NCBI RefSeq assembly: GCF_000685035.1 | Contig: NZ_BAYB01000021.1 | Location: forward strand, 124,001-188,000 | Length of the DNA stretch: 64,000 nucleotides | Direction of reading: 5' to 3' | Source of the DNA: Paraburkholderia ferrariae NBRC 106233 | GTDB lineage: Bacteria; Pseudomonadota; Gammaproteobacteria; Burkholderiales; Burkholderiaceae | Part shown: positions 36,394 to 44,160 of the stretch, piece by piece | Position numbering within the stretch: position 1 is the first letter of the stretch | Layout of the letters: each line of letters opens with the position of its first letter | Made by a program: the position numbers and the translations under genes | The notes under the pieces: model-generated | What the model was told of the DNA's origin: nothing | Databases searched by the model: none | Seen by the model: the letters and a program-made list of their open reading frames with translations, nothing else

Positions 36394-37311
36394 TCAGTCG
36401 TCCCCATCTTCCGCATCTTCCCCTGCGCCCTCTTTGCCCTTCAGTTCCAGCGCCCGCGCATAGAGCGCATTGCGCGACGCGCCTGTGAGCGTTGCCGCGA
36501 CCTTCGCTGCGCTCTTCACGGGCACTTCCTGCAGGAGCGCGCGCAAGAGCGCATCGTGATCATCGTCCGCGGATTCGCCCGCACTCGCGCCTTCCACCAC
36601 CAGCACGAACTCGCCGCGCTGACGGTTCGCATCCTCCGCGAGCCACGCTGGCGCTTCGGCCAGGGTGCCGCGATAAAGCGCCTCGTGTAGCTTCGTCAGT
36701 TCGCGGGCGATCAACACGCGCCGCGCGGGACCGAACGCATCGGCGAGGGCCTGCACCGTCTCCACGATGCGATGCGGCGCCTCGTAGAACACCATCGCGT
36801 GCGCGTGTGCCACGAGCGGCTGCAGCGCAGTGGCGCGCTGCTTTGCCTTGGGCGGCAGGAAACCGAGGAACGTGAAGGTCGAAACCCAGTCGCCCGCCAC
36901 GCTCAGTGCGGTGGCGAGCGCGCTCGCGCCGGGCAGCGGCACGACCTGGAAACCGGCCTCGCGCACGGCATCGACGAGCTTCGCGCCGGGATCGGAAATG
37001 CCGGGCGTGCCCGCATCCGAAACGCAGGCCACGCGCTCGCCCGCGCGCAGAAAGTCGATCACGCGCTGCGCCGCCTCGCGCTCGTTGTGCTCGTGTACGG
37101 CCACGAGCGGCTTCGAAATGCCGTAGCGCATGAGCAACTGGCCTGTGTTGCGCGTGTCCTCGGCGGCGATGCGATCGACGAGACCGAGCACGTGCAGCGC
37201 GCGCACGGTGATGTCGGCGAGATTGCCGATGGGTGTCGCCACGACATACAGCGTGGCGGCCGGATACTGCTGGGCCTGGGCGAGCTCGGAAACGGACGAA
37301 GGGAGCGTCAT
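36394..37311 (-). CDS. rsmI: 16S rRNA (cytidine-1402-2'-O)-methyltransferase RsmI
   Basis: 305 residues from ATG 37311. Tetrapyrrole-methylase-fold signatures: LYVVATPIGNLADITVRAL, EDTRNTGQLL, CVSDAGTPGISDPGA, PLPGASALATALSVAG and FLGFLPPK. RsmI methylates C1402 in the decoding centre of 16S rRNA using S-adenosylmethionine. It is divergent from yraN; the two start regions overlap head to head, the same arrangement as yraL/yraN in many proteobacteria. Confidence 0.95.
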   Translation of the reverse strand: MTLPSSVSELAQAQQYPAATLYVVATPIGNLADITVRALHVLGLVDRIAAEDTRNTGQLLMRYGISKPLVAVHEHNEREAAQRVIDFLRAGERVACVSDAGTPGISDPGAKLVDAVREAGFQVVPLPGASALATALSVAGDWVSTFTFLGFLPPKAKQRATALQPLVAHAHAMVFYEAPHRIVETVQALADAFGPARRVLIARELTKLHEALYRGTLAEAPAWLAEDANRQRGEFVLVVEGASAGESADDDHDALLRALLQEVPVKSAAKVAATLTGASRNALYARALELKGKEGAGEDAEDGDD

Positions 37312-37348
37312 GACACGCAACGCGCATGCGAAAGGAAGGAGGCCGACA

Positions 37349-37861
37349 TTGTGCCACGCGGGCGAACGGACCGAGCCGCCGGCGAAGACGCCAACCGGGC
37401 GCGCGAGAAAAAGAGATGACGCGGACAACTTTTCCGGACACCGCGAGTCCAACGCCGAATCGCGCGCGGCCGGTGCGCGTTTCGAAGCGCACGCGCTGGA
37501 TTTTCTGCGCCGCCAGCGGCTCACGCTCGTTGCGCGCAACGTGCACTGCCGCCGCGGCGAACTGGATCTCGTGATGCGCGACCGCGACGGCACGCTGGTT
37601 TTCGTGGAAGTGCGCGCGCGCACCGGGCAGGGCTACGGCGGCGCGGCGGCGAGCGTGGGATGGCGCAAGCAGCAGCGCGTGGTGAGCGCGGCGCGCTACT
37701 TCCTGGCCGTGCGTGCAGCCGGTGCAGGAGAGAACGACGGCGCGCGAGACGAGGCAGGCGGCGCCGCGCGTGCGATGCCCGCGTGCCGCTTCGACGTGAT
37801 TGCATTCGAGCGCGGGCGTCTGACGTGGATACGCGACGCCTTCCGCGCCGATCACAGCTAA
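37349..37861 (+). CDS. yraN: YraN family (UPF0102) endonuclease-like protein
   Basis: 170 residues. The core GARFEAHALDFLRRQRLTLVARN, then RRGELDLVMRDRDGTLVFVEVRAR, is the YraN/UPF0102 Holliday-junction-resolvase-like fold with Glu-Asp-Glu metal residues (E-LD, VEVR). An insertion AAGAGENDGARDEAGGAARA sits before the last strand. No ATG is suitable; TTG 37349 has a textbook AGGAGG 6 bp upstream and is chosen. An ATG at 37310 in the same frame overlaps the rsmI start. It begins the block yraN-diaA-dolP-cytochrome c. Confidence 0.85.
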   Translation: MCHAGERTEPPAKTPTGRARKRDDADNFSGHRESNAESRAAGARFEAHALDFLRRQRLTLVARNVHCRRGELDLVMRDRDGTLVFVEVRARTGQGYGGAAASVGWRKQQRVVSAARYFLAVRAAGAGENDGARDEAGGAARAMPACRFDVIAFERGRLTWIRDAFRADHS

Positions 37862-37957
37862 ATGCGCGGAGAACGCGCGCGAGTGCGCTAAACTTGCGGC
37901 AATCCGCATACAGGCAGCGGTTTTTGGGCGATACCCGCAGTACAGATTAGAGAGTCG

Positions 37958-38545
37958 ATGTCCGTCGAACGAATTCAACAGCACTTCCGCGACAGCGCAG
38001 CCGTCAAGCTCGCGGCCATGGAAACCCTCGCGGTGCCGATCGCGGCCGCCGTCGATACGATGTTCGCCGCGCTGGCGAACGGCAGCAAAATACTGGCCTG
38101 CGGCAACGGCGGCTCCGCCGCCGACGCCCAGCACTTCGCGGCCGAACTGATCGGCCGCTTCGAACGCGAACGCCCGGGACTTCCCGCGCTTGCCCTCACC
38201 ACCGACGCATCGGTGCTCACCGCCGTCGCCAACGACTACGCGTACGACCAGGTCTTCGCGAAGCAGGTGCGCGCGCTGGGGCAGCCGGGCGACGTGCTGC
38301 TCGCGATCACCACCTCCGGCAACTCGGCGAACGTGCTCGCGGCGATCGAAGAAGCGCACGAGCGCGAAATGATCGTGATTGCGCTGACGGGCAAGGGCGG
38401 CGGCGACGTGAACGCGACGCTGGCCGATACCGACATACACCTGATCGTGCCTGCCGACAGGACTGCGCGCATCCAGGAAGTGCACCTGCTAGTAATTCAC
38501 TGCCTGTGCGACGGCATCGACGCGATGCTGCTGGGCGACGACTGA
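37958..38545 (+). CDS. diaA: DiaA/GmhA-like SIS domain protein
   Basis: 195 residues. The SIS domain has GSKILACGNGGSAADAQHFAAELIGRFERERPGLPALAL and ITTSGNSANVLAAIEEA. Sequence alone fits both phosphoheptose isomerase (GmhA) and DiaA, the tetrameric DnaA-binding initiator factor. Position between yraN and a BON-domain lipoprotein (as yraN-diaA-dolP in E. coli) favours DiaA. Confidence 0.85.
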   Translation: MSVERIQQHFRDSAAVKLAAMETLAVPIAAAVDTMFAALANGSKILACGNGGSAADAQHFAAELIGRFERERPGLPALALTTDASVLTAVANDYAYDQVFAKQVRALGQPGDVLLAITTSGNSANVLAAIEEAHEREMIVIALTGKGGGDVNATLADTDIHLIVPADRTARIQEVHLLVIHCLCDGIDAMLLGDD

Positions 38546-38570
38546 CACCGAAGGACGAAGGAGAGCGACG

Positions 38571-39353
38571 TTGAAGAGCAGATACGGCAACGGTAGTGCA
38601 CTGGCCCGAACGGCTGCGACGATCGGATTGGCGGCGGCCCTCTCGGCGAGCCTGCAGGGGTGCTTCCTTGCGCTTGCGGGCGCGGCGGGCGGCACGGCGC
38701 TTGTGGCGACCGACCGGCGCACGGTGGGATCGCAGACCGAGGATCGCGAGATCCAGGTGAAGGCGCTTTCGGAGCTCTCGAACAAGCTGCCGAATACCTC
38801 GCATATCAACGTGGCGGTGTTCAACCAGCGCGTGCTGCTGACCGGCGAAGTGCCCGACGACGCGACGAAGCAGAAGGCCGAGGCGCTCACGCGCGCAGTG
38901 ACGAATGTGGATTCGGTCGTGAACGGACTGGCCGTGCAGCCGGCGAGCTCGTTCTCCTCGCGGGCCAACGACTCGTATCTGGAAGGGCGCGTGAAGGGGG
39001 AGCTGGTGGCCTATAAGGACATCTCCGCGAACGACTTCAAGGTGGTGAGCGAGCGCGGCACGGTGTATCTGATGGGCCTCGTCACGCCGCAGGAAGGCAA
39101 TGTGGCGGCGAATGCGGCTGCCGGCGTGGTGGGCGTGCAGCAGGTGGTGAAGGTTTATCAGTACATCAAGCCGGGGCAGCCTGCGGGGGCTCCGGCCGTT
39201 GCGGCGGTGAGCGCGCCGGCGCAGCCTGCTGCGAATGTGGCGGATGAGCCGACGGTGGGCGCGGTGCCGGATGCTTCGGTGAGCTCGCGGCCTATCGACG
39301 GCTCTTCGGCTGCGCCTGCTGCCGCGCCGGCGGGTAATGGGAAGGCGCTTTGA
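38571..39353 (+). CDS. dolP: BON-domain outer-membrane lipoprotein (DolP/YraP-like)
   Basis: 260 residues from TTG 38571, with AAGGAGAG just upstream. The lipobox ASLQGC sets lipid attachment at Cys31. Two BON domains follow (about 55-125 and 130-200). DolP supports outer-membrane integrity and BAM activity. A 60-residue Ala/Pro/Val-rich tail, absent in E. coli DolP, ends the protein. The stop codon overlaps the next start by one base (TGATG). Confidence 0.9.
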   Translation: MKSRYGNGSALARTAATIGLAAALSASLQGCFLALAGAAGGTALVATDRRTVGSQTEDREIQVKALSELSNKLPNTSHINVAVFNQRVLLTGEVPDDATKQKAEALTRAVTNVDSVVNGLAVQPASSFSSRANDSYLEGRVKGELVAYKDISANDFKVVSERGTVYLMGLVTPQEGNVAANAAAGVVGVQQVVKVYQYIKPGQPAGAPAVAAVSAPAQPAANVADEPTVGAVPDASVSSRPIDGSSAAPAAAPAGNGKAL

Positions 39354-39718
39354 TGACGACTCGGGTGACGGGTATGGGCGGCCGGTTTTGGGTCGGGGCT
39401 TTGGGGCTGGCTGTGGCTGGGCTGGTGGCGACGATGCCTGTGCGGGCGTTTGCTGCGGCCGAGGGGTTGGCTATTGCGCGCAACAATGCCTGCATGGGGT
39501 GCCATGCCGTGGATCGCAAGCTCGTGGGGCCTTCGTTTCACGATATCGCCCAGCGGTATAAGGGCGATGCGGCCGCTCAGGCGAAGCTCGAGAAGAAGGT
39601 GCGCGACGGCGGGTCAGGGGTTTGGGGGGCGATTCCGATGCCTTCTCATCCGGGCATGAGCGCGGGCGATATTCGTACTGTGGTGGGGTGGGTGCTGGCC
39701 GGGGCGCCTGCTCAGTGA
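39353..39718 (+). CDS. Class I c-type cytochrome
   Basis: 121 residues. A signal peptide precedes the heme motif CMGCH (Cys47, Cys50, His51); the Met ligand is in IPMPSHPGMS. This is the c551/c552 type of small periplasmic electron carrier. The start ATG overlaps the dolP stop codon, so it is translated from the same mRNA. Third-position G/C bias is visibly weaker here (many GGG/GCT codons) than in neighbours. Confidence 0.9.
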   Translation: MTTRVTGMGGRFWVGALGLAVAGLVATMPVRAFAAAEGLAIARNNACMGCHAVDRKLVGPSFHDIAQRYKGDAAAQAKLEKKVRDGGSGVWGAIPMPSHPGMSAGDIRTVVGWVLAGAPAQ

Positions 39719-39805
39719 TCCCCAGGGAGTTTTGAGCGCGGGCAGATTTTGTGCTTGCCTGCTTGGCAATGGCGGATTTGGCTGTGCTAAGATCGTGGCT
39801 TCGTT

Positions 39806-39881
<76 letters not shown>

Positions 39882-39897
39882 AGAATTTCAATAAAAA

Positions 39898-39945
39898 CAA
39901 TGCACTACGTCTTGCGATGTAGTGCATTGTTTCGCTTTTTGGCGC
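39898..39945 (+). terminator. Terminator after tRNA-Ala (island side)
   Basis: CAATGCACTAC (39898-39908) pairs perfectly with GTAGTGCATTG (39919-39929) and is followed by TTTCGCTTTTT. It belongs to the inserted element and would end the tRNA transcript. Confidence 0.8.
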
Positions 39946-39963
39946 AGGTTTTTGCACATCGCA

Positions 39964-39980
39964 TGTGGCAAATTTGTGGC
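39964..39980. repeat. Left arm-type repeat of the island
   Basis: TGTGGCAAATTTGTGGC contains TGTGGC twice. It matches the right-end sequence at 51132-51148 at 15 of 17 positions. Such repeats inside both att sites are typical integrase arm-binding sites. Confidence 0.6.
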
Positions 39981-40010
39981 GCCGAACTGTATCTCCATCT
40001 CACGCGTCGA

Positions 40011-41378
40011 ACCTGTCCGCATTTTTGTGGGCGAGGCGGTTAAAGGAATCGTTACCCGCGCGCCTGCGTGAATCGCTCACCAAACAGAATAGCAAACTGG
40101 TTCATGGCGGACTTCCAGTCGAAGGCAGCGCGAACAGATTTTGCCAGGACATTGCGTAGCGCCAGCCAGAGCAGTTTGATGGCGGCCTCGTCATTCGGGA
40201 AGTGGCCGCGGGTCTTGATGATCTTGCGTAGCTGCATGTTCAGGCTCTCAATGGCATTCGTTGTGTAGACAACGCGGCGGATCTCCGGCGGAAACGCGAA
40301 GAACGGCGTGACGTGCTCCCACGCGCGCTGCCACGACTGCACGATCATCAGGTATCTGAGGCCCCATGGACCGTCAGCGAACGCCTGCAGCGCCTGCTGT
40401 GCGGCCTGCTCGCTGGCGGCGCAGTAGACCGGTCGCAGCGCCGCGGCAAGCGCCTTGCGGTCCTTGTAGCTGGCGTAATCCAGACTGTTGCGGATCAGGT
40501 GCACGATGCAGGTCTGCACGGCCGTGCGGGGGTATGCGGTGCCAATTGCGTCGGCCAGTCCCTTCAGGCCGTCAACCACCGCAATCAGGATGTCCTGGCA
40601 GCCACGGGCCTTCGCTCGTTGAACACCTTGAGCCAGAACTTCGCGCCCTCGGTCTGCTCGATCCACAGGCCCAGTACGTCGCGCTGGCCGTCCGCCTGAA
40701 TGCCCAGTGCCAGATAGACCGCCTTGTTGCTGACCACGCCGTCGTCGCGGATCTTCACGCGCAGGGCGTCGAAGAACACCACCGGATACATTGCATCGAG
40801 CGGGCGGTTCTGCCAGGCCAGCGTTTCGGCCATCACCTCGTCGGTGACCGAGCTGATGAAATCGGGCGATACCTCGGTGCCATAACTTTCGGCCAGAAAG
40901 GCCTGAATCTCGCGTACGCTCATGCCGCGCGCGTACATCGCGATAATGCGCTCGTCAAATCCGGTGAAGCGGCGTTCGTGTTTGGGGATCAGGACCGGCG
41001 CGAAGCTGCCGTCACGGTCGCGAGGCACCTCGACGCGCACGGGGCCGCGATCCGTGATGACTGTCTTGCCACTGGCACCGTTGCGCTCGTTGGCTTGCCC
41101 GGCCGGTTTGGACTGGCCCGGCGGGTAGCCCAGATGCAGGTTCATCTCGGCGCCCATCGCGCGTTCGATGACCGCTTTATTGAACGCCAGCATCAGATCC
41201 TGGACTTCGGCCGGCGTCATATCGGCCCCTTGACCAGCTCGTCCAGCAGCGCCTTGGGCAGTTCAGGCAGCGGCCCGCGGGCCGCTGCCTGAGACGCTAC
41301 CGTACGTTTCTTCTTCATCGGCATATCCATGATTTTTACCTCTCATGATATGCCTCACACACAAAATGCCGGACAGGT
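40011..41378 (-). mobile_element. IS256-family insertion sequence (inactive)
   Basis: The ends carry imperfect inverted repeats: ACCTGTCCGCATTTTTGTG at 40011-40029 and, inverted, ACCTGTCCGGCATTTTGTG at 41360-41378. The single transposase gene inside is broken twice. No convincing target duplication could be read next to the ends. It sits only about 30 bp inside the left repeat of the island. Confidence 0.8.
40052..41330 (-). pseudogene. IS256-family mutator-type transposase, two frameshifts
   Basis: The intact family protein would run from ATG 41330 (MDMPMKKKRTVASQAAARGP) to 40052 (FGERFTQARG). A 2-bp insertion at about 41219-41222 breaks GPMTPA, and a 1-bp deletion at about 40613 breaks FNELKARGCQDI. 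DDE residues remain visible: VVFFDALRVKIRD, ILIAVVDGLKGL and YTTNAIESLNMQLRK. IS256 elements do not use programmed frameshifting, so the gene is dead. Restarts at 41220 and 40666 would give only fragments. Confidence 0.88.
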
Positions 41379-41515
41379 CCTCGCGTCCGGATTGGTAAAA
41401 AAAGCCTTCGGACTCTACCGAGACTTCATCGCCCTCAGAACGCAATCTTGCATGCACTAGCTAACCAACGCCGTCATGTGCACACATGTGACATGGCGCA
41501 TTCGGGGTCATACGC

Positions 41516-41845
41516 ATGCAGGCGCTACTCACGGTCGATCAATTGGCGGAATGCCTTCGCAAGTCAGTCGCAAGCGTTCGGAGCGACGCGACTCGGAATC
41601 CACAGTCCTTGCCCCCCGTTTGCCGCTTACCCGGCACGAAACGCCTGCTCTGGCGAGTAGAAGACGTCGAAAGCTGGCTTGGAGCGCATGTGGCCGTGAG
41701 CGTCCTGACATCCGCGCCTGTCGAGAAGCCGGCGTTCCCGCGACGGGGCCGCCCAACGAAGGCTGAGCAGGTCGCCCGGCAGCGACGGGACTCCCATGCA
41801 CTAACCCAAGCCGACATGCCGTCAACTGGCCGATCGGTCCGCTAA
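41516..41845 (+). CDS. AlpA/MerR-like helix-turn-helix protein
   Basis: 109 residues. The N-terminal 55 residues, LLTVDQLAECLRKSVASVRSD then RLLWRVEDVESWLG, form the small winged-helix fold of AlpA/excisionase-type proteins common on islands. The C-terminal half (RRGRPTKAEQVARQRRDS) is basic. Such proteins act as recombination directionality factors or activators of the integrase gene; that role is inferred from the setting. The next gene is in the same frame just 3 bp past the stop codon. Confidence 0.65.
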   Translation: MQALLTVDQLAECLRKSVASVRSDATRNPQSLPPVCRLPGTKRLLWRVEDVESWLGAHVAVSVLTSAPVEKPAFPRRGRPTKAEQVARQRRDSHALTQADMPSTGRSVR

Positions 41846-41848
41846 TTC

Positions 41849-42232
41849 GTGGCGCTCACCGCAGTGCGGGCGAGCCAGCCTGATGGTCGCTGCGCAATCA
41901 CGGGATGCAGCATTCGGGACGTACTGGAAGCGGCGCATATCACACCCTATCTTGGTCCCGAGACTAACCACGTAGCCAACGGGCTCTTACTGCGCACGGA
42001 CCTTCACACACTGCTTGACTGCGACTTACTTGGAATCGATCCCGCTACGAGAAAAGTGCTCCTGGCGCCGCCACTTCGCACTTCTGCGGACTATGGACAC
42101 CTACATGGACAATCCTTGCGGTGCGCGAGCCCGGTATCCGCTTCTCCGAGCATTAAGGCGCTTGAAGCCGCTATGCCCCGCTTAGCTTGGATGGTCGAAA
42201 CAGCCGACCAGCGGCAGACGACTATGCCGTAG
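41849..42232 (+). CDS. HNH endonuclease domain protein, probably N-terminally truncated
   Basis: 127 residues from GTG 41849. The HNH fold is clear: CAITGCSIRDVLEAAHITPY, then ANGLLLRTDLHTLLDCDLLGIDP, with the His-Asn-His residues present. HNH proteins of this subfamily usually carry an extra N-terminal domain, which is missing. No ribosome site precedes the GTG. It may be a remnant read through from the AlpA-like frame. Function: DNA cleavage, if active. Confidence 0.6.
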   Translation: MALTAVRASQPDGRCAITGCSIRDVLEAAHITPYLGPETNHVANGLLLRTDLHTLLDCDLLGIDPATRKVLLAPPLRTSADYGHLHGQSLRCASPVSASPSIKALEAAMPRLAWMVETADQRQTTMP

Positions 42233-42330
42233 CCGGAAGTTTCTTGGATTACTAGAGCGGCCTAGCTGACGGCTCCGCGGGGACGCGCCAGGCATGGTCT
42301 TCTAACTTGCGATCGATGCGATGTGCGGCT

Positions 42331-42558
42331 TCAGAAAAGCGGCAGGCCCTTCTCGATGCCGTCCTTGGTGCGGATCAGCAGATGCGCACCATCGGCCTGT
42401 TCGCTGTGCAGGTAATCGTATAAGGCGAGCGCGCGCCGAATGACCTCGCCCATGCTGTCGGCATGGACCTGGTCGCGGATCCGTTCGAGCTGTTCCTTGA
42501 CCTCAACCGGCATATCCAGATTGATTCGGACCTTCGGTTGCTTGCGGGCTGGGCGCAT
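42331..42558 (-). CDS. Ribbon-helix-helix (CopG-like) protein
   Basis: 75 residues from ATG 42558. The pattern KVRINLDMPVEVKEQLERIRDQVHADSMGEVIRRALALYDYL is strand-helix-helix of CopG/Arc type (split: strand about 9-15, helices 17-29 and 35-48). These bind DNA as dimers and often serve as antitoxins or repressors. No toxin-like gene adjoins directly; the next minus-strand gene is a small membrane protein. Confidence 0.72.
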   Translation of the reverse strand: MRPARKQPKVRINLDMPVEVKEQLERIRDQVHADSMGEVIRRALALYDYLHSEQADGAHLLIRTKDGIEKGLPLF

Positions 42559-42623
42559 TTCACTTCCAATAACTGATGGGCACACCGCGGCGGTCACCGG
42601 ACGGCAGCGGTGTGCTGTATCCG

Positions 42624-42884
42624 TCACTGGCGTTCGCGAAAGGTCCCAAAGGCGCCGAGGATGACGATCGCGAGAAGCGTCTGCGACGTGATTATCGACG
42701 GCAAGCCCTTGTACGCGACCATCGCGGCGACTGCGACAGCCGCAAGAATGGCGAAGTGCGCACACTTCAGGCGTGCCACGCACTGGATGGCAGTCATCTT
42801 CCATGAAGTTGCCGGCTCTGGTGCATCCACAAGGCCTTCAAGCTGGTCGTAATGCTGTCGCAGTTTTTTTTCTTCGGGGGTCAT
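42624..42884 (-). CDS. Small membrane protein of unknown function
   Basis: 86 residues with GGAGAAG ahead of the ATG at 42884. The N-terminal 30 residues are charged and cytosolic-looking (TPEEKKLRQHYDQLEG); two hydrophobic helices follow (about 42-60 and 66-80). It is 66 bp upstream of the RHH gene on the same strand and may be co-transcribed with it. I do not recognise the family. Confidence 0.55.
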   Translation of the reverse strand: MTPEEKKLRQHYDQLEGLVDAPEPATSWKMTAIQCVARLKCAHFAILAAVAVAAMVAYKGLPSIITSQTLLAIVILGAFGTFRERQ

Positions 42885-43326
42885 CTTTGGTCTTCTCCAA
42901 GACAGTTAAAAAACTGCCTCGGAGAACACGGAGCGCCGGCGCACGTGGACACCCCCGATGACGGTCATCGGGTTCACGGGCAGGCGCTCCGCGTCTCCAG
43001 TTGCGTCCTCAGAAAAGTCCGTGTTGGGTGTTTTTCTGGTCAGGATGGAGAAAACGGGCAGGCAAAACAGGTACAGCAAACGGCGATTACTCGCCAGGGT
43101 ATTCTGCCTTCTGGCTGCGCGGGAGAGGACGCATACGTGACACTCCTCGCTCAGCTGGGCTAATCATTCAGTACTGCGTTTCTATCTGACTAATTGATGA
43201 ACTACGTAATGCAGTGATCAACTCATACTGCCAAATGAATGGCTGATTGTTAATATACACACAAAATGCAGGTGTCGCAAGCACTTCCTTAAGCGGCGCC
43301 AAGAGCGACACAGAAAGCGAATTCTA
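42885..43326. other. Divergent intergenic region in the island
   Basis: About 440 bp without a supported gene. It includes an imperfect inverted repeat at 42891-42924 (TTCTCC...GGAGAA with AACTG/CAGTT near the loop). Open frames around 42852-43163 lack ribosome sites. Confidence 0.45.
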
Positions 43327-43352
43327 TGTGTGATAATGTCCTTTATCACACA
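43327..43352. promoter_or_regulatory. 10-bp inverted repeat TGTGTGATAA-N6-TTATCACACA
   Basis: A perfect inverted repeat with a 6-bp spacer lies 21 bp before the start codon at 43373. Its location fits an operator or a translation-controlling hairpin of the three-gene operon that follows. Confidence 0.55.
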
Positions 43353-43372
43353 AAAAGAGAGGCCGAGTGACC

Positions 43373-43765
43373 ATGGAGAGAGCGGACTACGAGGCCGGCA
43401 TCTGTGGCCGGTTGCCTGAAGCCGAAGCGATTCCGTTTCGGCCGGTCGTTATGGCCGACGGGCGCCCCCGCATCAGTGAATGTCACCAGAACGTTGATGC
43501 CTGGGTGGCGGCTCATCCTGATTGCACGGCCGTCAGGGGATGGGGCACCTATCTTGACCAAGGCTTGCTAGGGGTTAAGTTGACGGCCCATTCCGTTGTG
43601 CGCGCCCCTGATCACATGCTGTTTGACATCACGCCCTTGGCAGACGAACGCATTCGCCCATTCATGCGTTTTGTGAGTCACACCGGCGACGACAAGTCGT
43701 TTGTCATCGAACGAAGCCGGGACCTCTTCATAACCTGTCCCTGTTCAGGAGAAGTCGTACGATGA
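43373..43765 (+). CDS. Unknown island protein, first gene of a three-gene operon
   Basis: 130 residues from ATG 43373; a GTG two codons earlier (43367) is closer to the GAGAGG at 43357-43362. I recognise no family. The middle reads NVDAWVAAHPDCTAVRGWGTYLD and HSVVRAPDHMLFDITPLADE, and the C-terminus has a CPC pair (FITCPCSGEVVR). That resembles small proteins with a carboxylate-rich active pocket but gives no firm function. Its stop overlaps the DUF2513 start (ATGA). Confidence 0.7.
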   Translation: MERADYEAGICGRLPEAEAIPFRPVVMADGRPRISECHQNVDAWVAAHPDCTAVRGWGTYLDQGLLGVKLTAHSVVRAPDHMLFDITPLADERIRPFMRFVSHTGDDKSFVIERSRDLFITCPCSGEVVR

Positions 43766-44160
43766 AGCGGGACATGGACCTGATCCGCGAATTGATGCTC
43801 GAGCTCGAGGCATTGTCGGTGCCTTCGACCGACATCATCCTGATCGCGCCGGACGCCATAGCGGTCGAGGGCTACGACACCCAGCAGATTGACTACCACT
43901 TACAGCTGCTGGCGCAGGCCGGTCTGGTTGATGCGGGAGGAGCGGATGGATGCGGCATGCGCGCAGGCCCCGGGATCGCCTTTCGCAGCTTGAGCTGGGC
44001 GGGCCACGACTTCCTTGATGCCGTGCGCGAACAAGATGTGTGGGAGAAGACCAAGGCGGCTGCGGCCAAAGTGGGGGGCTACACAGTCGACATCCTGATC
44101 GCGGCGGCAAAAGCCTATGTGCAGCAGAAGATCACGGAGTTCGTGCATGGCCCGCACTGA
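43762..44160 (+). CDS. DUF2513 domain protein
   Basis: 132 residues. MKRDMDLIRELMLELEAL and the winged-helix-like EGYDTQQIDYHLQLLAQAGLVDA, then SLSWAGHDFLDAVREQDVW, are the DUF2513 signature, a family common on phages and islands. The last 30 residues form an amphipathic helix. Function unknown; the fold suggests DNA or protein binding. It overlaps its upstream neighbour by 4 bp and the recombinase by 14 bp. Confidence 0.85.
   Translation: MKRDMDLIRELMLELEALSVPSTDIILIAPDAIAVEGYDTQQIDYHLQLLAQAGLVDAGGADGCGMRAGPGIAFRSLSWAGHDFLDAVREQDVWEKTKAAAAKVGGYTVDILIAAAKAYVQQKITEFVHGPH

Noticed and set aside
37310..37348. ATG 37310 as start of yraN
   Set aside because: It overlaps the rsmI start codon head-on and has no ribosome site; TTG 37349 lies 6 bp behind AGGAGG and gives a normal-length protein.
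40585..40666. Programmed frameshift joining the two IS256 transposase parts
   Set aside because: IS256 transposases are encoded in one frame; the two overlapping pieces arise from a 1-bp deletion with no slippery heptamer.
42852..43163. 103-codon plus-strand frame in the island intergenic region
   Set aside because: No ribosome site, overlaps the start of the small membrane protein gene on the other strand, and the product has no recognisable features.
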